A stretch of 64,000 bases of DNA from Dongia_A sp039808885 (GTDB taxonomy: Bacteria > Pseudomonadota > Alphaproteobacteria > Dongiales > Dongiaceae), in the NCBI GenBank assembly GCA_039808885.1, contig JBDHTX010000026.1, forward strand, positions 1-64,000, in the 5' to 3' direction. The notes beneath the pieces are model-generated. The model saw only the letters and a list, made by a program, of their open reading frames with translations, ran no database searches and had not been told where the DNA came from. Every line of letters starts with the position of its first letter. Within the stretch, counting starts at the first letter, position 1. The translations under genes were made by a program, and so were the position numbers. Of the stretch, positions 35,844 through 44,597 are shown one piece after another.

Positions 35844-35909
35844 GTCCCTCCGACGTCATCGCCGGGCCGCCCTGCGCGCGGGTGGCCCGGCGACCGTTTC
35901 CAGAAGCGG

Positions 35910-36644
35910 TCAGCGCGCCCGCGCGTGATCGAGGATGATCACCGGATAAGCGCAGGATCGCGGCGCCGCGACGGCGAAGAGCACGGTCTCCACCACCTCG
36001 CGATTGCCGAGCCGGCGGTCCTTGCGGTCCCAATCCGGCAGCAGCGGATCGACGTCATCGAAATCCGGCGGATAGATCGCCGTCGCGCGGATGCCCTCCG
36101 GCTGCAATTCGCGGCGCAGCGTATCGCTGAACCCGGACTGCCCGTGCTTCGCGGCGTGAAATGCGGCGGAAGCCGCGCCGAAATCCCATCCCGGCCATCC
36201 GGCGGTGGAGACGATGGTGACGATGTCGGCGGCCGCCGAACGGCGCAGTCCGGGCAGCAGGCCCTGCGTCATCAGGATGGTGCCGGTCACGCCCGCCGAA
36301 ACCGTCTCGACGATGGCATCCGCGCTCTGCCCGGCGAGAGCGCCCGACATCCACGGACAGCCGTTGTTGATCAGCACATCCACCACCGGATTCGCCGCCA
36401 GCACGGCCGCGCAAGCCGCCCGCACGCTCTCCGGCCGCGCCAGGTCGCAGGGCAGGGTCGCCGCGTCCTTGCCGCAGTGCGACTTGATCGCCGCGGCCAC
36501 GCCTTGCAGCGCCGCGGCGTCGCGGGCCAGTAGTACCGGATCGGCGCCGCGCGCGGCCATGTTGATCGCCAGCGCCCGGCCGAGCCCGCGCCCCGCACCG
36601 GTAATGACGACGCGCCGTCCGGAAAGATCGAGATCGCGTATCAT
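35910..36644 (-). CDS. Atypical short-chain dehydrogenase with Tyr-to-Phe change
   Basis: A 244-residue SDR fold with intact cofactor loop TGAGRGLG (residues 15-22) and Ser146 in IVSTAGWPG, but the catalytic YxxxK reads F162-H-A-A-K166, and NNAG is NNGCP. Without the Tyr, classical reductase activity is unlikely; binding or a shifted mechanism is possible. It starts one base after the stop of the upstream SufR-like regulator, so the two are translated together. Confidence 0.85.
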   Translation of the reverse strand: MIRDLDLSGRRVVITGAGRGLGRALAINMAARGADPVLLARDAAALQGVAAAIKSHCGKDAATLPCDLARPESVRAACAAVLAANPVVDVLINNGCPWMSGALAGQSADAIVETVSAGVTGTILMTQGLLPGLRRSAAADIVTIVSTAGWPGWDFGAASAAFHAAKHGQSGFSDTLRRELQPEGIRATAIYPPDFDDVDPLLPDWDRKDRRLGNREVVETVLFAVAAPRSCAYPVIILDHARAR

Positions 36645-36645
36645 G

Positions 36646-37275
36646 CTATTTCGCCGGCGAGAGACGGTAGGCACAGCGCCGCGCGCCGGCGAGGATGTGC
36701 TCCTCGCGCTCGACCCGGACATCCTTGCCGAGCACGTCGCGGAACAGCGCCAGCTCGGAGCGGCAGAAGCCCTGGCAGGCCTTGGCCGCCACGCAGATCG
36801 GGCAGTGATTCTCGACCAGCAGGACGTCGCCGTTCCGTTGCGGCCTGGCTTCCGCCATGTAGCCCTCTTCGCTGCGCTGCGCGGCCAGCAGCCTGGCCCG
36901 TTCCGCCAGCGAGCGCGCGGGCTGCAGCCGCGCCGCGTAGAGCTTGCGCATCGCTTTCTCGCGGCTGGCGATGACGCGCTCCAGCGCCTCCTCGCCCAGC
37001 GTCGCGCGGATGCCGTCGATCAGATCCAACGCCATCGCCGCGTGCGAATCCGGGAACAGCGCGTTGCCCGATTCGGTCAGCGACCAGACCCGCTTCGGCC
37101 GGCCGACCCCGGCGCGGTGGTCGTCGAACGCCACCTGGCCCTTTTCGCGCAGGCGGCCCAGCTGCTGCCGCGCCGCCACCACCGTCACCTTCAGGCGAAG
37201 GGCGATGGCCTCGGCGGTAGCGGGCCCGGCGGATTTCAGCGCGTGCAGGACGCGCATGGCGCCACGATCTTCCAT
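36646..37275 (-). CDS. SufR-like HTH regulator with cysteine cluster
   Basis: A 209-residue protein: an N-terminal winged helix (MRVLHALKSAGPATAEAIAL) with RAGVGRPKRVWSLTESG, a helical middle, and a C-terminal cluster CPICVAAKACQGFCRSEL plus a later RRCAYRL. This matches DeoR/SufR-type iron-sulfur regulators, in which these Cys bind a cluster. It is divergent from an MFS gene (start 37384) and upstream of the Tyr-less SDR, which it likely controls. Confidence 0.85.
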   Translation of the reverse strand: MEDRGAMRVLHALKSAGPATAEAIALRLKVTVVAARQQLGRLREKGQVAFDDHRAGVGRPKRVWSLTESGNALFPDSHAAMALDLIDGIRATLGEEALERVIASREKAMRKLYAARLQPARSLAERARLLAAQRSEEGYMAEARPQRNGDVLLVENHCPICVAAKACQGFCRSELALFRDVLGKDVRVEREEHILAGARRCAYRLSPAK

Positions 37276-37383
37276 GCCCGAACCGTAGCACGGGGCGACG
37301 AATAAAGAAATACATTGATTTCTAAATTAGCCGGCTCTAGAAAGATCGAAATGGGGGAGAGCCGCGGTCGCGGCGGGGATTGC

Positions 37384-38793
37384 ATGGCTGCGGACTCAAG
37401 AATCACCTGGGGCGACCTGCTGCTCGGGCCGAAGCGCGCGGCGGTATGGACCATCTGCCTCGGCGTCAGCCTGCACGCCTTCAACTGGTTCGTCGTGTCC
37501 ACCATCACGCCCTCCGCGGTGCTGGAACTCCATGGCGCCAAGCTGCTCAGCTGGGTCACCGCGTTCTACCTGGTGTTCTCCATCGTGGGATCCTCCGGTG
37601 CGGCCTTCCTCAAGGCCCGGCTCGGCCTGCGCAGCGTTCTGATCGGCGCTTCGCTGGCGGCGTGTCTCGGCAGCACCATCATCGCCCTGGCACCGACCAT
37701 GGAGATGCTGCTCGCCGGCCGCATCGTGCAGGGCTTCGCCGAGGGGCTGGTGATCGCCCTCTGCTATGTCATCGCGGCCGACGTGGTGGGCGAGAAGGCC
37801 CTGCCGTCGCTGTTCGGGCTGTTGGCGGTGGTCTGGGCGGTCGCCACCATCGGCGGGCCGATCCTGGGCGGCCTGCTCGCCCAGCACTGGTCCTGGCGCG
37901 TCGCCGCGGGCTCGCTCGCCCCCGTCGCGATCCTGTTCCTCGCCCTTGCCCTCGCCGTGCTGCCGTCGCGCGGCGGCGGCAGCGGCGTGCGCGGCTGGCC
38001 GCTGCTGCGCATGATCTTCCTCACCGGCGGATCGCTCGCCGTCTGCGTCGCCAGCGAATCGAAGACGCCGGGCCTGGCGGCGATTCTGGTGGTCGCCGCG
38101 CTCGCGGCCTTGTGGATCGGCCTGCATCTGGACCGTCGCGCGCACGCGCCCCTCTTCCCGGCGCGGCTGCTGTCGCCGCGCCATCCCAGTTCGCTCGGGC
38201 TGTGGATCATCGGCTTGATGCCGCTGGCCGAGGCCAGCGTGTTCCTGTTCGTGCCCTATGTCGCCCAGGTCTACATGGGAATGAGCGTGATGCATTCCGG
38301 CCAGATGTCGTCGCTGACCGCCCTTGGCTGGTCGTTCAGCGCCATGGCGGTGGCCCGGGTCGGCATCCGCGCGGCGACGGCGCTGATCATGATCGGCCCG
38401 GTCCTGCTCACCTTCGGGATGTTCCTGATGGCCTGGAGCGTCGACCGCCAGGCGGCGCTGCCGATGGCGATCGCCCTCACCGCCTGCGGCATGGGCTTCG
38501 GCATCTCCAACGGGTTCCTGTGCCAGCGCACCATCGGCGCCAGCGATTCGCTGGAGCGCGACGTGACCTCCGGCGCCATCCCCACTTTCGAGGGCCTGGG
38601 CGCCGCGCTCGGCGCCGCCTTCTCCGGCATCATCGCCGCCAGCGCCGGATTTCCGGAGCGTGACGCCACATCCGCGCCGGTCAGCATGACCTTCCTGGTT
38701 GGCGGGTTGCTGGGCATTCCGGCGATTTTCGCGGCCCTGCGTTTCGCCCGGCAGACGGCGCATCCCGTCGCCGCCGCGCAAAGCGGCGAGTAG
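37384..38793 (+). CDS. MFS transporter
   Basis: A 469-residue, 12-14-helix major facilitator. GRIVQGFAEGLVIALCYV matches the drug-efflux-like motif region after helix 4, and GGPILGGLLAQHWSWR resembles the motif C block of proton antiporters. Substrate unknown. ATG 37384, 23 residues into the open frame, is preferred because a GGGG site is upstream and the earlier residues are charged. It is divergent from the SufR-like regulator. Confidence 0.88.
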   Translation: MAADSRITWGDLLLGPKRAAVWTICLGVSLHAFNWFVVSTITPSAVLELHGAKLLSWVTAFYLVFSIVGSSGAAFLKARLGLRSVLIGASLAACLGSTIIALAPTMEMLLAGRIVQGFAEGLVIALCYVIAADVVGEKALPSLFGLLAVVWAVATIGGPILGGLLAQHWSWRVAAGSLAPVAILFLALALAVLPSRGGGSGVRGWPLLRMIFLTGGSLAVCVASESKTPGLAAILVVAALAALWIGLHLDRRAHAPLFPARLLSPRHPSSLGLWIIGLMPLAEASVFLFVPYVAQVYMGMSVMHSGQMSSLTALGWSFSAMAVARVGIRAATALIMIGPVLLTFGMFLMAWSVDRQAALPMAIALTACGMGFGISNGFLCQRTIGASDSLERDVTSGAIPTFEGLGAALGAAFSGIIAASAGFPERDATSAPVSMTFLVGGLLGIPAIFAALRFARQTAHPVAAAQSGE

Positions 38794-38946
38794 CGCCCGC
38801 GGCGCAATTGTCCCCTGACATTCGGCGGCGCGCGGCCGCCATGCGCGGCCGGCGCAGGCGCATGCGCCAACGTCGCTAGGAGCGGCCCGGAGCTGCCGCT
38901 AACATGACCAGCGAGAGCGGCGTTTGCTATCGGGATTTCCAGGATC

Positions 38947-40158
38947 ATGACTCGCACGGCATCCATCCTCGTTCTTGCCGTCGGCGCCTTGTCGACCATT
39001 CTGACCTTCGGCGTGCGGCAGACCTTCGGCCTGTTCCTGCCGCCCTTGCATCAGGAACTCGGCTGGAGCATCGCCGGCCTGTCCCTTGCCTGGGCCGTCC
39101 AGAACCTACTGTGGGGCGCCTTCCAGCCCTTTGCCGGCGCCATTGCCGACACCAAGGGGCCGACCTGGGTCGTGTTCGCCGGCGGCGCACTCTACGTGGC
39201 CGGCGTCTGGCTGATGAGCGAGGCGCACTCGCCGCTGGTCTACGGCCTCGGCGGCGGCGTGCTGGTCGGCATCGCGCTCGCCTGCAGCGGCATGTCGGTG
39301 GTGCTCAGCGCCATCATGCGCGTGGCGCCGGTGGACAAGCGCGGCCTCTATGGCGGCGTCGTCACCGCCGGCGGCTCGATCGGTCAGCTCGTCTTCATGC
39401 CGTCGACCCAGGCGCTGATCGCCAGTGAAGGCTGGCAGCCGACGCTCCGCATCCTCGCCGTTGTCTGCATTGCCATCGCCTTGTGCGCCTTCGGCCTGCC
39501 GCGCGGCGCGAAGAACCAGGCGCCGGCAAATCAGCCGGCCACCCCGACGGCAGCAATCGGTATCGGCGAGGCGCTGCGCATCGCCTTCGCCGACCGCTCC
39601 TATCTGCTGCTTATCATCGGCTTTTTCGTCTGCGGCTTCCATCTGGCCTTCATCGGCTTTCACCTGCCGCAATTCGCCGCCTTGTGCGGGCTGCAGCCGA
39701 CCGCCGCGTCCAACGCGCTGGCGGCCGTCGGCGGCTTCAACGTGGCCGGCTGCATCCTGATCGGCCTGCTGATGAAGCGGGCACAGTCCAAATACCTTCT
39801 GAGCGGCATCTATTTCCTGCGCGCCCTGGTCATCGCCGTCTTCTTCCTCACCCCGGTGACGGAGACTTCGATCCTGCTGTTCGGTGCGGCGCTGGGGCTG
39901 CTCTGGCTGTCGACCGTGCCGCCGACCAGCGGCCTGGTCGCGCGCATGCTCGGCACCCGCTACCTGACCATGCTGTTCGGCATCGTCTTCTTCAGCCACC
40001 AGGTCGGCGCCTTCATCGGCGCCTATTGGGCGGGCTGGCTCTACGACACGGTCGGCAACTACGACGCGGTGTGGTGGATTTCCATCGCGCTCGGGGTATT
40101 CTCCGGCCTGGTCCACCTGCCGATCCGCGAGCGCCGGACGGCGCCCGCCATCAACTGA
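38947..40158 (+). CDS. MFS transporter, oxalate/formate antiporter-like
   Basis: A 403-residue, 12-helix major facilitator. GVRQTFGLFLPPLHQELGW after helix 1 and WAVQNLLWGAFQPFAGAIAD are common in the monocarboxylate/oxalate-formate-like branch of MFS. A substrate such as a small carboxylate is only a guess. It is followed seven bases later by ruvX and may be transcribed with it. Confidence 0.88.
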   Translation: MTRTASILVLAVGALSTILTFGVRQTFGLFLPPLHQELGWSIAGLSLAWAVQNLLWGAFQPFAGAIADTKGPTWVVFAGGALYVAGVWLMSEAHSPLVYGLGGGVLVGIALACSGMSVVLSAIMRVAPVDKRGLYGGVVTAGGSIGQLVFMPSTQALIASEGWQPTLRILAVVCIAIALCAFGLPRGAKNQAPANQPATPTAAIGIGEALRIAFADRSYLLLIIGFFVCGFHLAFIGFHLPQFAALCGLQPTAASNALAAVGGFNVAGCILIGLLMKRAQSKYLLSGIYFLRALVIAVFFLTPVTETSILLFGAALGLLWLSTVPPTSGLVARMLGTRYLTMLFGIVFFSHQVGAFIGAYWAGWLYDTVGNYDAVWWISIALGVFSGLVHLPIRERRTAPAIN

Positions 40159-40165
40159 GCCGTCG

Positions 40166-40645
40166 ATGATCCTGGCCGATCCCGTCACGCTGCGCGCCGC
40201 CCTCGCCCGGCACCAAAGGCTGCTGGGGCTCGATCTGGGCGAGAAGACCATCGGTCTCGCGCTCAGCGATCCGGGCCTCAGCGTCGCCTCGCCAGTCACC
40301 ACGATCCGGCGGACCAAGTTCACCGCCGACGCCAGGGAGCTGCTGAAGCTGGTGGCCGAGCGGCAGGTGGGCGGGCTGGTGATCGGCCTGCCGCTCAACA
40401 TGGACGGCTCGGAGGGGCCGCGCTGCCAGTCGGTGCGGCAGTTCGCGGCCAATCTCCTGAAGCTGCAGGACCTGCCGATCCTGTTCTGGGACGAGCGGCT
40501 CTCCACCGTCGCGGTGGAGCGCAACATGATCGACGCCGACCTCAGCCGCGCCAAGCGGGCCAAGGTGGTGGACCAGGCCGCCGCCGCCTTCATCCTGCAG
40601 GGCGTGCTGGACGCGCTGGCGAGAACCAAAGCTTCAAACAGCTAG
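40166..40645 (+). CDS. ruvX: Putative pre-16S rRNA nuclease (YqgF/RuvX)
   Basis: A 159-residue RNase H-fold protein. LLGLDLGEKTIGLALSDPG supplies the first catalytic Asp, VIGLPLNMDGSEGPRC the family signature, and FWDERLST and VDQAAAAFILQ the remaining acidic residues. It trims pre-16S rRNA in E. coli and is also called a Holliday junction resolvase homologue. In many relatives pyrB follows directly; here pyrB is 5.1 kb away. Confidence 0.95.
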   Translation: MILADPVTLRAALARHQRLLGLDLGEKTIGLALSDPGLSVASPVTTIRRTKFTADARELLKLVAERQVGGLVIGLPLNMDGSEGPRCQSVRQFAANLLKLQDLPILFWDERLSTVAVERNMIDADLSRAKRAKVVDQAAAAFILQGVLDALARTKASNS

Positions 40646-40850
40646 AACGCTTCCGTCACGGCCGCGCCCTCCGCATTCCGGTCTCAATGCAAGAACCCGG
40701 GGCGAACACGGCAGCGATTCAATCTGCGGCGATCCTTGCCGGCGGCCCGGTGACGACGAAGGGGTATGTCGTGTTTCGGCGTCCCGCCCCTTGATTTCTC
40801 CCCACCGCCCCTAGAGAGTGCGCAGATTCGCGTCGTCTCTGGGGATTTCC

Positions 40851-42068
40851 ATGTCTGGCCCGCTTACCGGCATCCGCGTTTTCGATCTGACCCGCATCCT
40901 GGCGGGTCCCACCGCCACCCAGATGCTGGGCGATCTCGGCGCCGACGTCATCAAGATCGAGCGACCCGGCGCCGGCGACGACACGCGGAAGTGGGGGCCG
41001 CCGTTCATCAAGGGCGCCGACGGCAAAGACACCAGCGAGAGCGCCTATTATCTCGCGGTCAATCGCAACAAGCGCTCGGTCACGCTCGACATCGCGCAGC
41101 CCGATGGCCAGGAGCTGGCCAAAAGGCTGATCGCCAAGTCCGACATCTTCGTCGAGAACTTCAAGGTCGGCGACATGGCGCGCTACAACCTCGCCTACGA
41201 CCAGATCAAGTATGACTTTCCACGGCTGATCTATTCGTCGATCACCGGCTTCGGCCAGACCGGACCCTATGCGCCGCGCGCCGGCTACGACTTCCTGGCC
41301 CAGGGCATGGGCGGCATCATGTCGATCAACGGCGACCCGTCGACGCCGCCGCAGAAGGTCGCCGTGGCGGTGACCGACATCATCTGCGGCATCTATTCCG
41401 TCGTCGGCATCCTGGCGGCCCTGCAACACCGGCATCTGACCGGGCGCGGGCAACAGGTTGATCTGGCGCTGCTCGATACCCAGGTCAGCTGGCTTGCCAA
41501 TGTCGGGCTGCAATATCTCACCTCCGGCGTGATCCCGAAGCAGTTCGGCAACGAGCATCCGAGCATCGTCCCCTATTCGGTGGTGCCGAGCTCCGACGGG
41601 CATTTCATCCTCGCCGTCGGCAATGACCGGCAGTTCGCCGAGTTCGCGAAATTCGCCGGCAAGCCGGAATGGGCGGAGGACGAGCGCTTCAAGACCAACC
41701 CGGGCCGGGTGCGCAACCGCGTGGAGTGCTACCGGCTGATCCACGAGGTGACCTCGCTGAAGCCGATGCATTACTGGATCGAAGGCCTGACCGAGCGCGA
41801 CGTGCCCTGCGGCCCGGTCAACAACATGAAGCAGGTCTTCGAGGACCCGCAGGTCCTGCACCGCGGCATGAAGGTGACCATGCCGCATCCGCTCGCCGGC
41901 AAGGGCACCATCGACGTGATCGGCAACCCGGTGAAGCTGACCGAGACGCCGGTCGACTACAAGCTGCCACCGCCCTATTGCGGCCAGCACACCGACGAGG
42001 TGCTGCGCGAGCTGCTCTATCTCTCCAACGACGACCTGCGGGCGTTGCGGGAGAAGAAGGTGATCTAG
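40851..42068 (+). CDS. CaiB/BaiF family CoA-transferase
   Basis: A 405-residue type III CoA-transferase. GIRVFDLTRILAGPTATQML is the N-terminal block, LGDLGADVIKIERPG the classical motif, and GFGQTGPYAPRAGYDFLAQ the active-site part; the catalytic Asp is expected in that block (about residue 165). It moves CoA between acyl-CoA and a free carboxylic acid. Substrate unknown. ATG 40851 follows a GGGG site; the longer frame starts in non-family sequence. It begins the accessory segment between ruvX and pyrB. Confidence 0.9.
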   Translation: MSGPLTGIRVFDLTRILAGPTATQMLGDLGADVIKIERPGAGDDTRKWGPPFIKGADGKDTSESAYYLAVNRNKRSVTLDIAQPDGQELAKRLIAKSDIFVENFKVGDMARYNLAYDQIKYDFPRLIYSSITGFGQTGPYAPRAGYDFLAQGMGGIMSINGDPSTPPQKVAVAVTDIICGIYSVVGILAALQHRHLTGRGQQVDLALLDTQVSWLANVGLQYLTSGVIPKQFGNEHPSIVPYSVVPSSDGHFILAVGNDRQFAEFAKFAGKPEWAEDERFKTNPGRVRNRVECYRLIHEVTSLKPMHYWIEGLTERDVPCGPVNNMKQVFEDPQVLHRGMKVTMPHPLAGKGTIDVIGNPVKLTETPVDYKLPPPYCGQHTDEVLRELLYLSNDDLRALREKKVI

Positions 42069-42091
42069 TGCTTTTGATATTCCCACTGTCA

Positions 42092-42277
42092 CCTTCCCCC
42101 CTTGCGGGGGAAGGCAGCGGAGGCTTAGCGAACGCAGTGAGCTTAGCCGTAGCCGGAAGGGGGGTCGCGCGCTACCGCGCGCGCATCGCCGAAGGCGATG
42201 GAAAGCGAAGGCTTGCGAAGGGCGGACCCGGCACTGCAACACCCCCCTTCCCCACCTTCCCCCGCAAGGGGGGAAGG
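42092..42277 (+). repeat. 186-bp dispersed repeat, copy C
   Basis: This copy has terminal hairpins CCTTCCCCCC-TTGC-GGGGGAAGG and CTTCCCCCGCAAGGGGGGAAG, and a core with GAGGCTTAGCGAACGCAGTG. It starts 23 bases after the CoA-transferase stop and ends 35 bases before the next gene. The order and length match copies A and B. Confidence 0.9.
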
Positions 42278-42312
42278 AGCACAGCGCGCATGTCGCAGCG
42301 ATCAGTGCATCC

Positions 42313-43332
42313 ATGAACATCCCCTGCCCCTTCGGCTCGCATCGCGCCATCGGCGGCGGGCTGCCGCAGCCGGCGGAACGGCTCGACCCATCTTTACCGA
42401 TCCGCGACAACGAGCTGTTGATCGAGGTCGAGGCGTTGAACCTCGATTCCTCCTCCATGCGCCAGATCGCCGAAAGCTGTGGCAACGACGCGCCGCGGAT
42501 GCGCGCACGGATCGCCGACATCGTCGCGGCGCGCGGCAAGATGCACAACCCGGTCACCGGTTCGGGCGGCGTGCTGGTCGGCAAGGTCACGGAGATCGGC
42601 GCCGAGTTCCCGGCGCGCGGAGTGCAGGCGGGCGATGTCATTTGCACCCTCGTCTCCCTCTCGCTGACGCCACTCGCCCTGACGAAGATTGGCGAGATCG
42701 ACGTCGGCGCCGCGCGCGTCGCCGTTCAGGGTCATGCGATCCTCTTCGCCAGCGGCCTGTTGGCGAAGCTGCCCGCCGACCTGCCGCGCCAGACGGCAAT
42801 GGCCCTGTGCGATGTCGCCGGTGCGCCGGGCCATGTCGCCAAGATGGCGCGCCCGGGCATGACTGTCTGTGTGCTGGGCACCGGCCGCGCCGGGCTGTTG
42901 TCGCTCTGCGCCGCGCGCCAGGCGATGGGCGGCAGCGGCACGCTGATCGGGCTCGATGCCAGCGCGCTATCGCTCGACCGGGCGGGCGCGCTCGGTGTCG
43001 CCGATCGCCTGGCCCTCGCCGATCTGCGCGATCCGCTGGCGACGCATGCCATCGTCGCGGAGATGACCGGCGGCCGGCTCGCCGACCTCACCATCGCCAC
43101 GACAAATGCGCCGGGCTGCGAGGGGGCGGCGATCCTGGCGACGCGGCCGAAGGGGCGCATCCTGTTCTTCAGCATGGCGACCTCCTTCACCGCCGCGGCG
43201 CTGACTGCGGAGGGCGTCGGGCGGGATGTCGAGATGATCATCGGCAACGGCTATACCGAAGGCTGGGTCGACACCGCCTTCGCGCTCTACCGCGCCTTCC
43301 CGAAGCTGGCGGGCGCGTTCCACGGAACATGA
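42313..43332 (+). CDS. kdd: L-erythro-3,5-diaminohexanoate dehydrogenase
   Basis: A 339-residue protein that follows the family from end to end: CPFGSHR at 5-11, HNPVTGSGG at 78-86, VSLSLTPL at 114-121, DVAGAP at 167-172, a Rossmann GTGRAG at 189-194, FFSMATSFTAAALTAEG at 285-301 and IIGNGYTEG near 309-317. The known enzyme oxidises 3,5-diaminohexanoate in anaerobic lysine fermentation with NAD(P). None of its usual partners (aminomutases, kce, kal) is in the window; a cupin follows 11 bases later. Confidence 0.88.
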   Translation: MNIPCPFGSHRAIGGGLPQPAERLDPSLPIRDNELLIEVEALNLDSSSMRQIAESCGNDAPRMRARIADIVAARGKMHNPVTGSGGVLVGKVTEIGAEFPARGVQAGDVICTLVSLSLTPLALTKIGEIDVGAARVAVQGHAILFASGLLAKLPADLPRQTAMALCDVAGAPGHVAKMARPGMTVCVLGTGRAGLLSLCAARQAMGGSGTLIGLDASALSLDRAGALGVADRLALADLRDPLATHAIVAEMTGGRLADLTIATTNAPGCEGAAILATRPKGRILFFSMATSFTAAALTAEGVGRDVEMIIGNGYTEGWVDTAFALYRAFPKLAGAFHGT

Positions 43333-43342
43333 GGACAGAAAC

Positions 43343-43819
43343 ATGAGCGACACGAAGCCGATTGCCGTGCATGCTGCGGAAGTAGCTCCGCGCACCAAGC
43401 CCTCGAACTATCCCGAGCCGTTTTTCACGCGCATGCTGAAGCGCGAGAAGCGGCAGCTTGGCGACGTATTCGGGCTGAAGAATTTCGGCGTCAACTTGAC
43501 CCGCCTGTTGGCGGGCGGCGAATCCGCCCTGCTGCACCGGCACAGCAAGCAGGACGAGTTCATCTATATCCTGGAAGGTCAGCCGACGCTGGTCACCGAC
43601 CAGGGCGAAGTGGAATTGCGCCCCGGCATGTGCGCCGGTTTTCCGGCCGGCGGCGTCGCGCATCAGCTGGTCAACCGCACCGAGCGCGACGTGCTGCTGC
43701 TGGAGATCGGCGATCGCACGCCCGGCGACGAGGGCAGCTATCCGAACGACGACATCAAGGCCGCGCTCGGGGCCGACGGCATATGGGTGTTCACCCACAA
43801 GGATGGGCGACCCTATTAG
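43343..43819 (+). CDS. Cupin protein
   Basis: A 158-residue single-cupin protein. The metal-binding motif reads LLHRHSKQDEFIYILEG (two His, a Glu), then PGMCAGFPAGGVAHQLVN with the last His. It resembles small cupins of the transcriptional-regulator-like or mannose isomerase-like group; enzymatic role unknown. It lies 11 bases after kdd and so is in one operon with it. The end overlaps the convergent TetR gene by four bases. Confidence 0.88.
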   Translation: MSDTKPIAVHAAEVAPRTKPSNYPEPFFTRMLKREKRQLGDVFGLKNFGVNLTRLLAGGESALLHRHSKQDEFIYILEGQPTLVTDQGEVELRPGMCAGFPAGGVAHQLVNRTERDVLLLEIGDRTPGDEGSYPNDDIKAALGADGIWVFTHKDGRPY

Positions 43820-44460
43820 AGCCCCTTCTCCACCATGGCGATGATGCGCTCGCCGAGCGCGTCGCGCTGCGCGCGCGGCACCGGGCGCATCGGGCCGTCC
43901 AGGATGAGCATGGCGAAGCCGTGCACCGCGGACCAGGCGAGGAATTCGGCGCCCGGGCGACTTTCCGGCGGCAGCAATCCGGCGGCGACGAACTTGTCCA
44001 GCGCCAGGCCCAGCAGCTCGAACGGATTGAGGCCGCTTTCCCCCGCGCGCGCCGGATTGGGTCCGAGCCCGAGATCCTCCGGCGTGGTGAAAGCGGTGCG
44101 GAACAACCCCGTCTCATCCTGCGCGAAGCGGAGATAGGCCCGGCCGACGGCACGCAGGGCGCCGCGCGCCTCCTCCGCCGGGGACTTGAACCGGCGCGAC
44201 TTCGCCATCTCCGCCTCGATCGCCCGCGCCAATTCGGCGAGGGCGGCGGACCGCACCGCCTGGAGCAGGTCCCCGCGACTGGCGAAATGCCGATAGGCCG
44301 CATTCGGCACCACGCCGGCACGCCGCGTCGCCTCGCGCAGCACGATGGCGTCGGGCCCGCCCTCGCGCGCGAGGGCGATGCCCGCCTCCAGCAGCGCCCG
44401 GTGCAGATCGCCGTGCCGGTAGGTGCTGCGGACGGCGGCCTTGGTCCGGACCTTGGTCAT
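43816..44460 (-). CDS. TetR family transcriptional regulator
   Basis: A 214-residue regulator with an N-terminal HTH (LREATRRAGVVPNAAYRHFA, about residues 43-62) and a C-terminal domain of the WHG (TetR_C_33) type with FRTAFTTPEDLG and WSAVHGFAMLILDG. It is divergent from a glutathione S-transferase; two operator-like repeats lie between the genes, so it likely represses itself and the GST. Confidence 0.9.
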   Translation of the reverse strand: MTKVRTKAAVRSTYRHGDLHRALLEAGIALAREGGPDAIVLREATRRAGVVPNAAYRHFASRGDLLQAVRSAALAELARAIEAEMAKSRRFKSPAEEARGALRAVGRAYLRFAQDETGLFRTAFTTPEDLGLGPNPARAGESGLNPFELLGLALDKFVAAGLLPPESRPGAEFLAWSAVHGFAMLILDGPMRPVPRAQRDALGERIIAMVEKGL

Positions 44461-44481
44461 CGTCTGCCGCTCCGGCTTTCA

Positions 44482-44532
44482 ATGTGGACAGTGTCCATTT
44501 TCCCTGCTAGCGTATGTGGACGTTGTATACAT
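44482..44532. promoter_or_regulatory. Two operator-like repeats between TetR and GST
   Basis: ATGTGGAC recurs at 44482-44489 and 44514-44521, 32 bases (three helical turns) apart. The first is part of the perfect palindrome TGGACA-G-TGTCCA (44485-44497); the second is an imperfect version ending in GTATACAT. This fits binding of two TetR dimers to one DNA face (inference). Confidence 0.6.
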
Positions 44533-44597
44533 ACCGCAATGCGCGGAGTCGCGCACCGGCAATCGCGGCCGCGATTCTTATATCGTTGGAGACAACC

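Noticed and set aside
40646..40850. Possible tRNA or small RNA in the ruvX-CoA-transferase gap
   Set aside because: No cloverleaf or T-loop motif was found, and there is no consistent hairpin.
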